Assembly (NCBI GenBank): GCA_014240055.1 | Contig: JAAZXP010000002.1 | Span: 13,898 to 77,897, forward strand | Origin: Methanobacteriota archaeon | Lineage (GTDB): Archaea > Thermoplasmatota > Poseidoniia > MGIII > CG-Epi1 | DNA length: 64,000 bases | Direction: 5' to 3' | Shown here: piece by piece, positions 25,428-34,064 of the stretch | Layout of the letters: every line of letters starts with the position of its first letter | Position numbering within the stretch: position 1 is the stretch's first letter | Notes under the pieces: generated by a model | Told to the model about the DNA's origin: nothing | Databases searched by the model: none | The model's input: the letters and a program-made list of their open reading frames with translations, nothing else | Position numbers and translations under genes: made by a program

Positions 25428-26117
25428 TTGAGAATTGTACTAGTTGAACCACAACATCCCGGTAACGTAGGCGCTGTAGCTCGCGCTATGGCTAATTTTG
25501 GATTGACCGATTTAGCAATGGTAAATGGATGTGAACTAGCTGATGAAAGTTATGCAAGATCTAAATCAGGGAGGCCGGTTTTAGAAAATTCAAAACGTTA
25601 CAAAACTATTGAAGAAGCTATAGCAAATTGTGACATCGCTATTGGAACTAGTGGAATAACGCCTGAAGGAGATAAAAGATGGTTTAGAGCTCCTGAAAAC
25701 GTTGAGAAAATTAATGATATTATCACTGAAAGAGAAAATCCAGCATTGTTGTTTGGGCGAGAAAATTACGGACTTTACAGAGAGGAATTAGCTCTTTGTG
25801 AAACGACCATAACTATTCCTACAAATCCGGAATATCCAGTACTTAATCTTTCTCATGCAGTTTCAATAGTTCTTTACGAAATAAAAAGAAAAGAGAAAGT
25901 AAAAGGTCCGAAAAAACGAAAAAATGTTTCTAACGACGAATTTGAAAGATTAGTTGAGAGAATTATGGATTTATTGGAAAATAGTAGCTATCCCAAGAGA
26001 AGACTAGATCGTTCTAAAACAACCCTAAGAAGATTAATCTCTAGAGGAAATCCTGATGAAGGCGAATATGAAAACTTAATGGGAATATTCAAGGCAATAA
26101 GAGAGGGAAAAAGATGA
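25428..26117 (+). CDS. SpoU/TrmJ-type RNA 2'-O-methyltransferase
   Basis: The 229-residue protein starts at TTG with MRIVLVEPQHPGNVGAVARA, the SPOUT motif 1 with the N-x-GA-x-AR arrangement. Motif 2 is LLFGRENYGLYREELALCE and motif 3 is IPTNPEYPVLNLSHAVSIVL, where the trefoil knot binds S-adenosylmethionine. Archaeal TrmJ methylates the ribose of tRNA residue 32. A helical C-terminal extension (about 160-229) is also found in TrmJ. Another RNA target cannot be excluded. The stop overlaps the next gene by 4 bases. Confidence 0.87.
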   Translation: MRIVLVEPQHPGNVGAVARAMANFGLTDLAMVNGCELADESYARSKSGRPVLENSKRYKTIEEAIANCDIAIGTSGITPEGDKRWFRAPENVEKINDIITERENPALLFGRENYGLYREELALCETTITIPTNPEYPVLNLSHAVSIVLYEIKRKEKVKGPKKRKNVSNDEFERLVERIMDLLENSSYPKRRLDRSKTTLRRLISRGNPDEGEYENLMGIFKAIREGKR

Positions 26118-26581
26118 AATATATTATGGTTACTGGCCCAATGGGAGCTGGGAAGTCAACATTTATGAGAAGTTTACCTAAACCTCAAGAAAACTTTGTT
26201 GTACCTAGCAATGTTCCTGACATGATGCTAGATTATTCATGTAAATTAAAAAAAATGATGTTTTACGAAATCGATGCACCGACCGCTACTGGAATAGCTT
26301 GGATAGATTGGATTAAAGCTGCAAACACACAGCTTATTGTTGGAAATGGAATAGAAGGACCTGATGAATATTTTATTGAATTATGGAACTACTTAGTTCA
26401 AAATACTCCCGAGACTCAAAGAGTTATTATACTAAATCGCACAGATAAGATTACAGACGAATGGAAAACTTATGCAAATGAAAAAATAATGTGTATTGGA
26501 ATCGGGAATACTATTGATGAAGAAACAGCAATAGCTGCCGAAAATGATATTTCAGCCATTATAGATTATCTAGAGGAATAA
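26114..26581 (+). CDS. Small P-loop NTPase, degenerate Ras/Arf-like
   Basis: The 155-residue protein has a clear Walker A at the N-terminus (TGPMGAGKSTFMRSL, 7-21). EIDAPTATGIAWIDW stands where switch II would be. LNRTDKI (about 118-124) resembles the NKxD guanine motif with Asn-Arg-Thr-Asp. Size and order fit a small GTPase-like protein of the MglA/Arf/SRPRB type, but the switch regions are unlike standard GTPases. It overlaps the methyltransferase gene by 4 bases and precedes an unknown protein by 1 base, suggesting a three-gene unit. The function is unknown. Confidence 0.65.
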   Translation: MKYIMVTGPMGAGKSTFMRSLPKPQENFVVPSNVPDMMLDYSCKLKKMMFYEIDAPTATGIAWIDWIKAANTQLIVGNGIEGPDEYFIELWNYLVQNTPETQRVIILNRTDKITDEWKTYANEKIMCIGIGNTIDEETAIAAENDISAIIDYLEE

Positions 26582-26582
26582 A

Positions 26583-27008
26583 ATGAATAATGATAAAAAA
26601 ATTGAAAGCTTGAGATTTCTTTTAGCTGCAGCAAGTCAAATCTACGGTGAAAAGAAATTACTTCAAATGTTGAATACACAAGGTGCTCCTCAACATGAAC
26701 ATATAGAATTGCTCGTAAATGACCCTGGACTAAGATTTACACATTTAACAATGGCGCTAAAGGAATCTGATGACTTTATTTCCCAATTAGAAAATCGATT
26801 AACTGAATTATGCAATATCGCAGATAGCTTAGAAATTGGTAAACCTGAAAATATTAGAAAATGGTTGAGTGATGACTGTAGGCCCTGTATAGTAGAACAC
26901 ATTATTCAAGGATATGAAGATGTATATCATATTATGATTGAATTGGATAATAGGCTAATGTGGCCTGGTTGGCCCCTTATTGGGAAATTACATGACCCAA
27001 TAGAATAA
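26583..27008 (+). CDS. Uncharacterised helical protein, probable partner of the upstream P-loop protein
   Basis: I do not recognise this 141-residue protein. It is predicted soluble and largely helical, with heptad-like stretches (about 8-30 and 60-95) and a CRPC pair near residues 100-103. The C-terminal region has WPGWPLIGKLHDPIE. No enzyme motif is visible. It starts one base after the P-loop gene and is the last member of that tight group, so a regulatory or effector role for the NTPase is a guess from context only. Confidence 0.6.
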   Translation: MNNDKKIESLRFLLAAASQIYGEKKLLQMLNTQGAPQHEHIELLVNDPGLRFTHLTMALKESDDFISQLENRLTELCNIADSLEIGKPENIRKWLSDDCRPCIVEHIIQGYEDVYHIMIELDNRLMWPGWPLIGKLHDPIE

Positions 27009-27056
27009 AGAGGAAGAAGATTAATACTACATTCAATACACGATTCTGAGGATACA

Positions 27057-29759
27057 ATGAGTAAAGCACATGTTTATCGATTTGGACCAGGCATGACTGA
27101 TGGTGATGCTGAGATGAAAAACCTATTGGGTGGAAAAGGGGCAAACCTTGCTGAAATGGCTATTTTAGAAATTCCAGTACCTCCGGGATGCACAATAACT
27201 ACTGAAATTTGTACATACTATAATGAAAATAATAAAAGCTATCCTAAAGAATTAGAAGAACAATTAAAGAATTCCATTAAAGATATTGAAAATAGCGTAG
27301 GAACTGTATTTGGAGATCCAGATAATCCTCTGTTACTATCTGTGCGATCTGGGGCTAGAGCTTCAATGCCAGGTATGATGGAAACTGTTCTTAATGTAGG
27401 GCTAAACGATTTTACAAGAGAAGGATTAATTTCTAAAAGTGGCGATCCAAGATTTGTATATGATGCTCAAAGAAGATTAATTCAAATGTATTCTGATGTT
27501 GTTATGGAAAAAGCCTCTGGAATTGAACCTGAAGAAGGCATGGGAATTAGAAACCAATTAGAACATGAATTGGAAAAAATGAAAGAACAAGCTGGCGTGA
27601 CTGAAGATACTGAATTGTCTGCTATGAATTTGAAAGATTTGGTTGAAATCTATAAAGGAAAAGTTATCGAAGTCCTAAAAAAACCATTCCCAGAAGATCC
27701 TTGGAAACAATTATGGGGCGCTATTTCAGCTGTTTTCCATTCATGGGATGGAAAAAGAGCAAAGGCTTACAGAAAAATTGAAAATATACCTGAAGAATGG
27801 GGAACTGCTGTTAATGTACAAGCAATGGTATTTGGAAATCTAGGAGACGACAGTGCTACAGGCGTCGCATTTACTAGAAATCCAGCAACTGGTGAGAATA
27901 ATTTCTACGGAGAATGGCTAGCAAAAGCTCAGGGGGAAGATGTTGTAGCCGGGATAAGAACACCTAATCCGCTCAATGAAGTCTGTAGAACTGAACACAG
28001 TGGAGATTTATCTAGCTTAGAACAAGAATATCCACACTTGTATAACGAATTAAACGAAATTAGAATCAATCTTGAAAAACATTACAATGACATGTTAGAC
28101 ATTGAATTTACTATTCAGTCAGGAAAATTATGGATGCTACAATGCAGAATAGGCAAGAGAAATGGACCTGCTGCAATTCGTATGGCATCTGAAATGGTTA
28201 ATGAAAAAATGATTGATGAAAGAACAGCAGTAACTAGAGTGTCGCCATCACAATTAGATGAATTATTACATCCAATCGTTGATCCTGATATGGAAAAAGT
28301 AACTCCATTGCTTGCAAAAGGACTGCCTGCAGGACCTGGAGGTGCTACCGGAAAAGCTGTTTTCACAGCTCAAGATGCTGTTGATTGGGCTGAAAAAGGA
28401 GAAACTGTTGTATTAGTTCGTGAAGAAACAAATCCAGAAGATGTTGAAGGGATGCGAGCTTCTGTGGCTATACTAACCTCGAGAGGGGGAATGACATCGC
28501 ATGCAGCTTTGGTTGCAAGAGGTTGGGGAATGTGCTGTATAGTTGGTGCTGGTGAAATGAAAGTTGATTCTATTAAGAAGGAATTTGTAGTAGAAGGAAA
28601 GACCATAAAAGAAGGCGATTTGATAACTTTAAATGGAACTGCTGGAAAAGTTTATGAAGGTGAATTACCACTAATTGAGACTGACATTACTAGTGATTAT
28701 CTAACTCATTTCCTAAGTATGTGTGATGGAATAAAGAGAATGAAAGTTAGGACAAATGCTGAAACTCCATCAGATGCTAAACGAGCCCTAAGCTTTGGAG
28801 CTGAAGGTATTGGACTCTTTAGAATAGAACACATGTTCTATGGAGAAGGTTCTGAAAAACCCTTATTTCATCTTCAAGAAATGATTATGGCTAACAGTCC
28901 CGAAGAACGTAAAACTGCTTTAGATCTGTTATTTCCATATATGAAAAATGACATTAAAGATACATTGAAAACAATGGAAGGCCTTCCAGTTACAATCAGA
29001 TTAATGGATCCTCCATTACATGAATTTATCCCACATGATGTTAATAGACAAACTGAGCTTGCAGAATCACTTGGAATTGATTCTACTGAATTAGCTAGAA
29101 GATCAGATGCATTAAAAGAATCGAATCCAATGATGGGACACAGAGGTGTGAGATTAGGAATCACCCATCCTGAAATTACCGAGATGCAAGCACGAGCCAT
29201 CCTTGAAGCTGCAGCTGAATTAAACATTGAAAATGTAAAAACTTTCCCTGAAATAATGATTCCATTGACTGGTATGGAAACTGAATACAATCATCAAGAA
29301 AAAATTGTCCGAGAAGTAGCTGAAAATACAGAAGGATTAGACAATTATATGGTTGGAACAATGATGGAAATCCCAAGAGCAAGTTTTGTTGCAGACCGAA
29401 TTGCAGAAACTGCTGAATTCTTTTCATTTGGTACTAACGATTTGACACAAATGGCATTTGGATTTAGCCGTGATGATACTGGAGGATTTATGCCAGCATA
29501 TCTAGAATTAGGATTATTACCTGAAGATCCTTTTGCAAGTCTTGACGAAGGTGTTTGTGAATTAGTAAAAATGGGAATTGAAAAAGGAAGAAAAACAAAA
29601 CCTAATCTAAAGATTGGAATTTGTGGTGAGCATGGTGGTGAACCAAAATCAGTCCACTTCTGTCATAATGTAGGTATGGACTATGTTTCATGCTCTCCTT
29701 TTAGAGTACCTATCGCCAGACTTTCTGCTGCACAAGCAGTATTGAACAATGAAAAATAA
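27057..29759 (+). CDS. ppdK: Pyruvate, phosphate dikinase
   Basis: PPDK interconverts pyruvate, ATP and phosphate with PEP, AMP and diphosphate, linking glycolysis and gluconeogenesis. The 900-residue protein is full length. The N-terminal ATP-grasp domain begins with the block GGKGANLAEMA and includes LLSVRSGARASMPGMMETVL. The phosphohistidine domain has GGMTSHAALVARG with catalytic His482 and the regulatory Thr480 position. The C-terminal PEP/pyruvate barrel has SFGTNDLTQMAFGFSRDD and catalytic Cys856 in GICGEHGG. A GAGGA sequence precedes the ATG. The stop overlaps the next gene by 11 bases. Confidence 0.97.
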   Translation: MSKAHVYRFGPGMTDGDAEMKNLLGGKGANLAEMAILEIPVPPGCTITTEICTYYNENNKSYPKELEEQLKNSIKDIENSVGTVFGDPDNPLLLSVRSGARASMPGMMETVLNVGLNDFTREGLISKSGDPRFVYDAQRRLIQMYSDVVMEKASGIEPEEGMGIRNQLEHELEKMKEQAGVTEDTELSAMNLKDLVEIYKGKVIEVLKKPFPEDPWKQLWGAISAVFHSWDGKRAKAYRKIENIPEEWGTAVNVQAMVFGNLGDDSATGVAFTRNPATGENNFYGEWLAKAQGEDVVAGIRTPNPLNEVCRTEHSGDLSSLEQEYPHLYNELNEIRINLEKHYNDMLDIEFTIQSGKLWMLQCRIGKRNGPAAIRMASEMVNEKMIDERTAVTRVSPSQLDELLHPIVDPDMEKVTPLLAKGLPAGPGGATGKAVFTAQDAVDWAEKGETVVLVREETNPEDVEGMRASVAILTSRGGMTSHAALVARGWGMCCIVGAGEMKVDSIKKEFVVEGKTIKEGDLITLNGTAGKVYEGELPLIETDITSDYLTHFLSMCDGIKRMKVRTNAETPSDAKRALSFGAEGIGLFRIEHMFYGEGSEKPLFHLQEMIMANSPEERKTALDLLFPYMKNDIKDTLKTMEGLPVTIRLMDPPLHEFIPHDVNRQTELAESLGIDSTELARRSDALKESNPMMGHRGVRLGITHPEITEMQARAILEAAAELNIENVKTFPEIMIPLTGMETEYNHQEKIVREVAENTEGLDNYMVGTMMEIPRASFVADRIAETAEFFSFGTNDLTQMAFGFSRDDTGGFMPAYLELGLLPEDPFASLDEGVCELVKMGIEKGRKTKPNLKIGICGEHGGEPKSVHFCHNVGMDYVSCSPFRVPIARLSAAQAVLNNEK

Positions 29760-30453
29760 CCAAAATAGCGCTCAAAGATTACTTGAAATTAGTGTGTTTT
29801 TAGGAATAGGGACCTTAATCATTACATATATTGTTTCAACAACTAGTGGAAGAGTTGCACCATTTATTCCAATTATCTCCGAAATGCCATTCAATGACCC
29901 TGAAGGATCAATATTTGGCATTGGACTTGGAATCAGCATGTTCAGTTTTCTAATTTTAGCTCAGGTGTTTCACAAAATCTTCAAACCGTTATCAAAAGAA
30001 ATTGATAGTAATTATGAAAACATGAATGATTTAATTAGAATAATAGCAACACTGGGAGCTATTTGCGGAATTATAACTGTTAATTTTAATTGGGATACTT
30101 ATCCTATTTTACATGGAATTACTGCATTTATATTATTTACTTCATTTTTAATTTGGAATACTTTTGCCTATCTTGTCTTAGAAAAATCTGGAAAGGGAAA
30201 TAGCCTTCGGAAATATGCAGTTTATGCAGGATGGATGTTCTATGTGTTTATGGCTATCTTTAGTGTACTTGATAACCAAGAATTACAAAAAGAAGAAGGT
30301 GATTTTTTCTATAGGATGAATAATCCTCCAACTGTAGATACTGAAAGATCAATGTATCTAAATATCACGGCATTTTGTGAATGGGCCATGGTATTTTCGT
30401 TCTATACTAGTGCTCTTACTCATAAAAAGGAACTGGAAGGAATTTCTATCTAA
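29749..30453 (+). CDS. Frag1/DRAM/Sfk1-like integral membrane protein
   Basis: The 234-residue protein has about six transmembrane helices. The first loop reads RVAPFIPIISEMPFNDPEGS, and IFGIGLGISMFSF follows. This fits the Frag1/DRAM/Sfk1 family pattern, in which a PYISD-like segment precedes PE-x-x-IF-x-x-G-L-N-I. The family is best known in eukaryotes (autophagy modulators, phosphoinositide/lipid membrane proteins). Its role in archaea is unknown. It begins inside the last codons of ppdK (11-base overlap), so translation is coupled. Confidence 0.6.
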   Translation: MKNNQNSAQRLLEISVFLGIGTLIITYIVSTTSGRVAPFIPIISEMPFNDPEGSIFGIGLGISMFSFLILAQVFHKIFKPLSKEIDSNYENMNDLIRIIATLGAICGIITVNFNWDTYPILHGITAFILFTSFLIWNTFAYLVLEKSGKGNSLRKYAVYAGWMFYVFMAIFSVLDNQELQKEEGDFFYRMNNPPTVDTERSMYLNITAFCEWAMVFSFYTSALTHKKELEGISI

Positions 30454-30470
30454 TTTTTGAAAGTTAAAAG

Positions 30471-30478
30471 TTTATAGT
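30471..30478 (+). promoter_or_regulatory. TATA box before the TTG-started platform gene
   Basis: TTTATAGT lies about 26 bases before the TTG start at 30500, the distance expected if transcription starts on the first base of the codon. Confidence 0.5.
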
Positions 30479-30499
30479 GGCTCTGCATTCGCAGTATAC

Positions 30500-31075
30500 T
30501 TGGCCACTGTCGAACAGGAATTATTATACGCCATTCGTGCTATTGAAGTTCTTCTGGAATCTGGCGTTGGTATTGCTGAAGCAATGAAGCATATTGCCGA
30601 TGAAGATTATGGTGAGCTGAGCACAATTTTTAAACAAATATTTTCAGACACAGATGGAGGTCGGAACTTTAGTGATGCAATACGTACTCAAATGAGAAGT
30701 ACTGATTCATCCGGTCTAAGAAAAGTTCTATCTACTTTGATTATGTCAATTGAAGAAGATACGAATGTTATTGACCGCTTAAGATCTATTGCAGACAAAG
30801 AAGCAAGAGAACGACGTGTAAGTTTAGATACATTCATTGAAGGATTGACTGCGACATCTGAACAGTTTCTAATTGTATCGATTCTAATTCCAATTATTGT
30901 AGTAATTGGGGCAGTTGTAAACGGAATAATAGAATCTGCAAAAGCTGCAGGCGGTGGATTTCTTGGTAATACACCTGAAATGCCAACTGTATGTGTACCA
31001 ATTTTATTTGGTATAGCTAGTATAATTATTGTTGGAATGGTATTTCAAACTAAAGCAAGGGAGCCTGGAGTATGA
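30500..31075 (+). CDS. Type II secretion/type IV pilus platform protein, GspF/TadC-like (first half)
   Basis: The 191-residue protein starts at TTG, probably leaderless. It has a soluble helical domain (5-115) with LESGVGIAEAMKHIADEDYG, the T2SSF pattern, followed by two transmembrane helices (about 127-148 and 165-183). Usual TadC/GspF proteins carry two such domains. Here the next gene supplies the second one, overlapping by 4 bases, so the platform is divided into two polypeptides. With the ATPase at 31839 it forms a compact secretion or pilus motor. Confidence 0.8.
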   Translation: MATVEQELLYAIRAIEVLLESGVGIAEAMKHIADEDYGELSTIFKQIFSDTDGGRNFSDAIRTQMRSTDSSGLRKVLSTLIMSIEEDTNVIDRLRSIADKEARERRVSLDTFIEGLTATSEQFLIVSILIPIIVVIGAVVNGIIESAKAAGGGFLGNTPEMPTVCVPILFGIASIIIVGMVFQTKAREPGV

Positions 31076-31836
31076 GCATACTAGACGATTTGTTCAGTGG
31101 AGATGGAATGGGCGATATCTATGGCCTCATATGGATTGGATTAGGAATATGGGCTGCTGTTGGACTTTTCTTTTACATTCCTGCCAAAAGAAAATTAGAC
31201 CGAATTAATGAATTGGAAATGGTATGGCCTGATGTTCTAGCTGATTTAGCTGAAGAATTAAGAGCTGGAATGGGTGTAGAATCTGCATTAGATGCAATTT
31301 CACGTTCGAGGAGCGATCGTATGGGTGTTATGCTTAAAGCTGCAGTTGAAAGAATGAGAGACGATGGTTTTGGAATGGCAATGAAAGACTTTGCTAAGAA
31401 AACTGAATCTCCTATGATTTCAAGAATTGTTAGTATCCTGAATGTCGCATTAGGTTCATCTGGAAGCTTTGCTACTACTCTCGAAAATATATCTGAAGAA
31501 TTCTGGGAAATATATATGCTACGTAAAGAAAGAATTACCAAAACACAAAGTACTGCAAACTTTATTCTATGGGGAGGATCAATTATCTGTCCTGTCCTCT
31601 TAGGAATAATTGTCGCAGTATTTGGAAGTGGAAAAGCTGGATCTATTACATTAGATGTAAAATTAGATGTATTGAACCAAGCTATGTTTTTCTACATGAT
31701 GGTTTTAGGCGCTGGAGGTGTGTGGATGCAATCTGTAATTTTACAAACTACTAAAACGGCAATATGGAGAATGCCAATGTATATGTTCTTAGCAACAACT
31801 GTACTTCTATTATCTCTAAAAATATCTATAGTATAA
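31072..31836 (+). CDS. Type II secretion/type IV pilus platform protein, GspF/TadC-like (second half)
   Basis: The 254-residue protein has an N-terminal transmembrane helix (about 15-36). The T2SSF cytoplasmic domain (40-150) contains VWPDVLADLAEELRAGMGVE and SALDAISRSRSD. Helices follow at about 165-190, 205-225 and 230-254. The motif LAEELRAGMGVESAL is typical of archaeal TadC/FlaJ-like proteins. It overlaps the preceding half-platform by 4 bases and is followed by the motor ATPase after 2 bases. Confidence 0.84.
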   Translation: MSILDDLFSGDGMGDIYGLIWIGLGIWAAVGLFFYIPAKRKLDRINELEMVWPDVLADLAEELRAGMGVESALDAISRSRSDRMGVMLKAAVERMRDDGFGMAMKDFAKKTESPMISRIVSILNVALGSSGSFATTLENISEEFWEIYMLRKERITKTQSTANFILWGGSIICPVLLGIIVAVFGSGKAGSITLDVKLDVLNQAMFFYMMVLGAGGVWMQSVILQTTKTAIWRMPMYMFLATTVLLLSLKISIV

Positions 31837-31838
31837 AC

Positions 31839-33071
31839 ATGGAACAAGGACGAATTATTGAAAAATATGATACCGCAAATATAGTCGAGAGACCTGGTTC
31901 TCAACGGCCTCTTTATCAAGTTACAAAAGCAACCAGTTCTCCTCAATATGGAGCATTGAAACCTCTTTTGGACGACGATAATTTAGAAGAAATAATGTAC
32001 AATCATCCTGAAAGGGCAATTATGGTGGCTCATAGAAAGCACGGAATGTGCGTGACTAACGTTAAAATGACTGGAGATGAAGCTACAGCCATAATCAAAA
32101 GAGTGGCTAAATATGTTGGAAGAAATATAGGTCCTGGAAATTTATTATTAGATGGAAGATTACCTGATGGAAGTCGTGTAAATGCAACAATCCCGCCTGT
32201 TTCTCCAAATGGTCCAACAATGACCATTAGAAAACAAATGAGCGACCCGTTAACTGTAGTGGACTTGATGAAATTTGGAACAATGTCTCCTCGTTTAGCT
32301 TCACTATTATGGATGTTTACGGATGGAATGGGAGCAGCACCCTCTAATATCCTAGTAGCTGGAGGAACTGGTTCTGGAAAAACTACAACTCTAAATGTTT
32401 TAGGATTATTTATCCCTGCTAAAGACAGATTAATTACAATTGAAGATGTTACTGAAGTTCAATTAAAACATGAACACCATGTACAACTTGAAACCTTCAA
32501 CTCTACAAAACCTGAAGAGCCTGAAGTTAATATGGACTCATTATTGAAGAATACCTTGCGAATGAGGCCTGATCGCATTATTGTTGGTGAAGTTAGAGGG
32601 CCTGAAGCTAAAACTCTGTTTACTGCAATGAATACTGGTCACGAAGGTTGTTTTGGAACAGTACATGCTAATACTGCTCAAGAAACAGTTTCAAGATTAA
32701 TTAATCCACCTATGGAAGTTCCACCAATAATGATGAATGCCTTACATTTGATCATTATGCAAAGTCGTATTGCTGTAGGAGGAAAACAAATACGAACTAT
32801 AACTGAAGTTTCTGAATTAGCTGGACTAGAGGGCTCAAAGCCTAGATTGAATACGCTGTTCAAATGGAATGGTCAAACTAATAAATTAGAAGAAACTGGA
32901 GTTCCTAGTAAATTAAGAGAACGGATTTCTAAAGCTGCAGGAATTGCACCAAGGCAATTTGATGAGATGGCACAAAATAGACAGAAAATTCTTGAATCTT
33001 TAGTTCAAAGAGGCTACAACGATATTAAGCAAGTCAGTACTGTCGTTCAAAATTATTACGCTAAGATGTAA
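31839..33071 (+). CDS. CpaF/TadA-type secretion ATPase
   Basis: The ATPase powers the adjoining platform proteins. Starting at ATG 31839, 2 bases after the previous stop, it has 410 residues; an upstream in-frame ATG at 31764 lies inside the platform gene and is less likely. It has Walker A GGTGSGKT (175-182), an Asp-box-like ITIEDVTEVQ (199-208), Walker B RPDRIIVGEVRG (243-254) and a His box GHEGCFGTVHAN (267-278). DGSRVNATIPPVSPNGPTMT is typical of CpaF. No pilin-like gene lies next to this set. Confidence 0.92.
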   Translation: MEQGRIIEKYDTANIVERPGSQRPLYQVTKATSSPQYGALKPLLDDDNLEEIMYNHPERAIMVAHRKHGMCVTNVKMTGDEATAIIKRVAKYVGRNIGPGNLLLDGRLPDGSRVNATIPPVSPNGPTMTIRKQMSDPLTVVDLMKFGTMSPRLASLLWMFTDGMGAAPSNILVAGGTGSGKTTTLNVLGLFIPAKDRLITIEDVTEVQLKHEHHVQLETFNSTKPEEPEVNMDSLLKNTLRMRPDRIIVGEVRGPEAKTLFTAMNTGHEGCFGTVHANTAQETVSRLINPPMEVPPIMMNALHLIIMQSRIAVGGKQIRTITEVSELAGLEGSKPRLNTLFKWNGQTNKLEETGVPSKLRERISKAAGIAPRQFDEMAQNRQKILESLVQRGYNDIKQVSTVVQNYYAKM

Positions 33072-33075
33072 GCAT

Positions 33076-34053
33076 ATGGTAAGCACTTATTCTGAAGCTG
33101 GAGTAGATATCGATGCAAGTGAAAGAGCTACTGAAGCTCTCATTGCACAAATTAAAAGCGTTAACAGAAAGGGTGACGGTGAAGCCATAAAATTAGATAA
33201 TGGATTTGCAGGACTAGTCAAACTTGGAGATGGTGCATTGGCAATGTGTACAGATGGTGTTGGTAGCAAATTATTACTAGCTGAAGAAATGGATTCGATA
33301 CACACAGTTGGAATAGATTGTGTTGCAATGAATACAAATGATCTAATTTGTGTTGGAGCTGAACCACTAAGTTTTGTAGATTATATCGCACTTGATAAGC
33401 CAGATGAAAAATTGATGGCTAAAATTGGAATGGGGCTAGCTGAAGGCTGTAAACAGTCTAATTGTACCCTTTCAGGAGGAGAAACTGCAATTCTACCTGA
33501 ATTAGTTCACGGTTTTGACATTGCAGGAACTTCTGTTGGTTATGTAAAACAAGACAAAATTATTGATGGAACTAAAATTTCTGAAGGTGATATCTTAATT
33601 GGATTAAAATCAAGTGGACCTCATTCAAATGGGTATACTTTGATTCGTAAATTATTTGACGGGGATAAAGACATTGGAAAACAGCTTGTTGAACCTACTA
33701 GAATTTATGTCAAAGAAGTAATGAACTTGATTAAACAAGTAGAAGTCCATGGAATTGCTCACATTACAGGAGGTGGATTAGACAATATTAATCGAATAAA
33801 TGACAATTTTCAATATTTAATCGATAATCCTTTACCTGTACCTTCTGTATTTGATTGGTTACAAGAAAAAGGAAGTATTGAAGACAAGGAAATGTATCGA
33901 ACATTCAATATGGGAATGGGGATGATAATTATTGTTAACAAAAATGATGCCGAGAAATCAGTATCAATTCTTGGAGAGCATGCGCAAATTATTGGTTCTG
34001 TTAGAAATGGAAAAGGTGTTGAACATAGCCAAGTAACAACTGATCTCGCTTAG
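33076..34053 (+). CDS. purM: Phosphoribosylformylglycinamidine cyclo-ligase (AIR synthetase)
   Basis: PurM closes the imidazole ring in purine synthesis using ATP. The 325-residue protein starts YSEAGVDIDASERATEA, as the family does. MCTDGVGSKLLLAEEM, IGIDCVAMNTNDLICVGAEP-like text and CTLSGGETAILPELV are conserved blocks, and SSGPHSNGYTLIRKL and IAHITGGGLDNINRI follow later. It begins 4 bases after the secretion ATPase stop, which suggests a shared transcript without a functional link. It is convergent with aconitase. Confidence 0.95.
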   Translation: MVSTYSEAGVDIDASERATEALIAQIKSVNRKGDGEAIKLDNGFAGLVKLGDGALAMCTDGVGSKLLLAEEMDSIHTVGIDCVAMNTNDLICVGAEPLSFVDYIALDKPDEKLMAKIGMGLAEGCKQSNCTLSGGETAILPELVHGFDIAGTSVGYVKQDKIIDGTKISEGDILIGLKSSGPHSNGYTLIRKLFDGDKDIGKQLVEPTRIYVKEVMNLIKQVEVHGIAHITGGGLDNINRINDNFQYLIDNPLPVPSVFDWLQEKGSIEDKEMYRTFNMGMGMIIIVNKNDAEKSVSILGEHAQIIGSVRNGKGVEHSQVTTDLA

Positions 34054-34064
34054 TTCAATACGGA

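Noticed and set aside
31764..31838. Upstream extension of the secretion ATPase.
   Set aside because: It overlaps the end of the platform gene by 73 bases, while ATG 31839 directly follows that gene's stop, the usual operon spacing.
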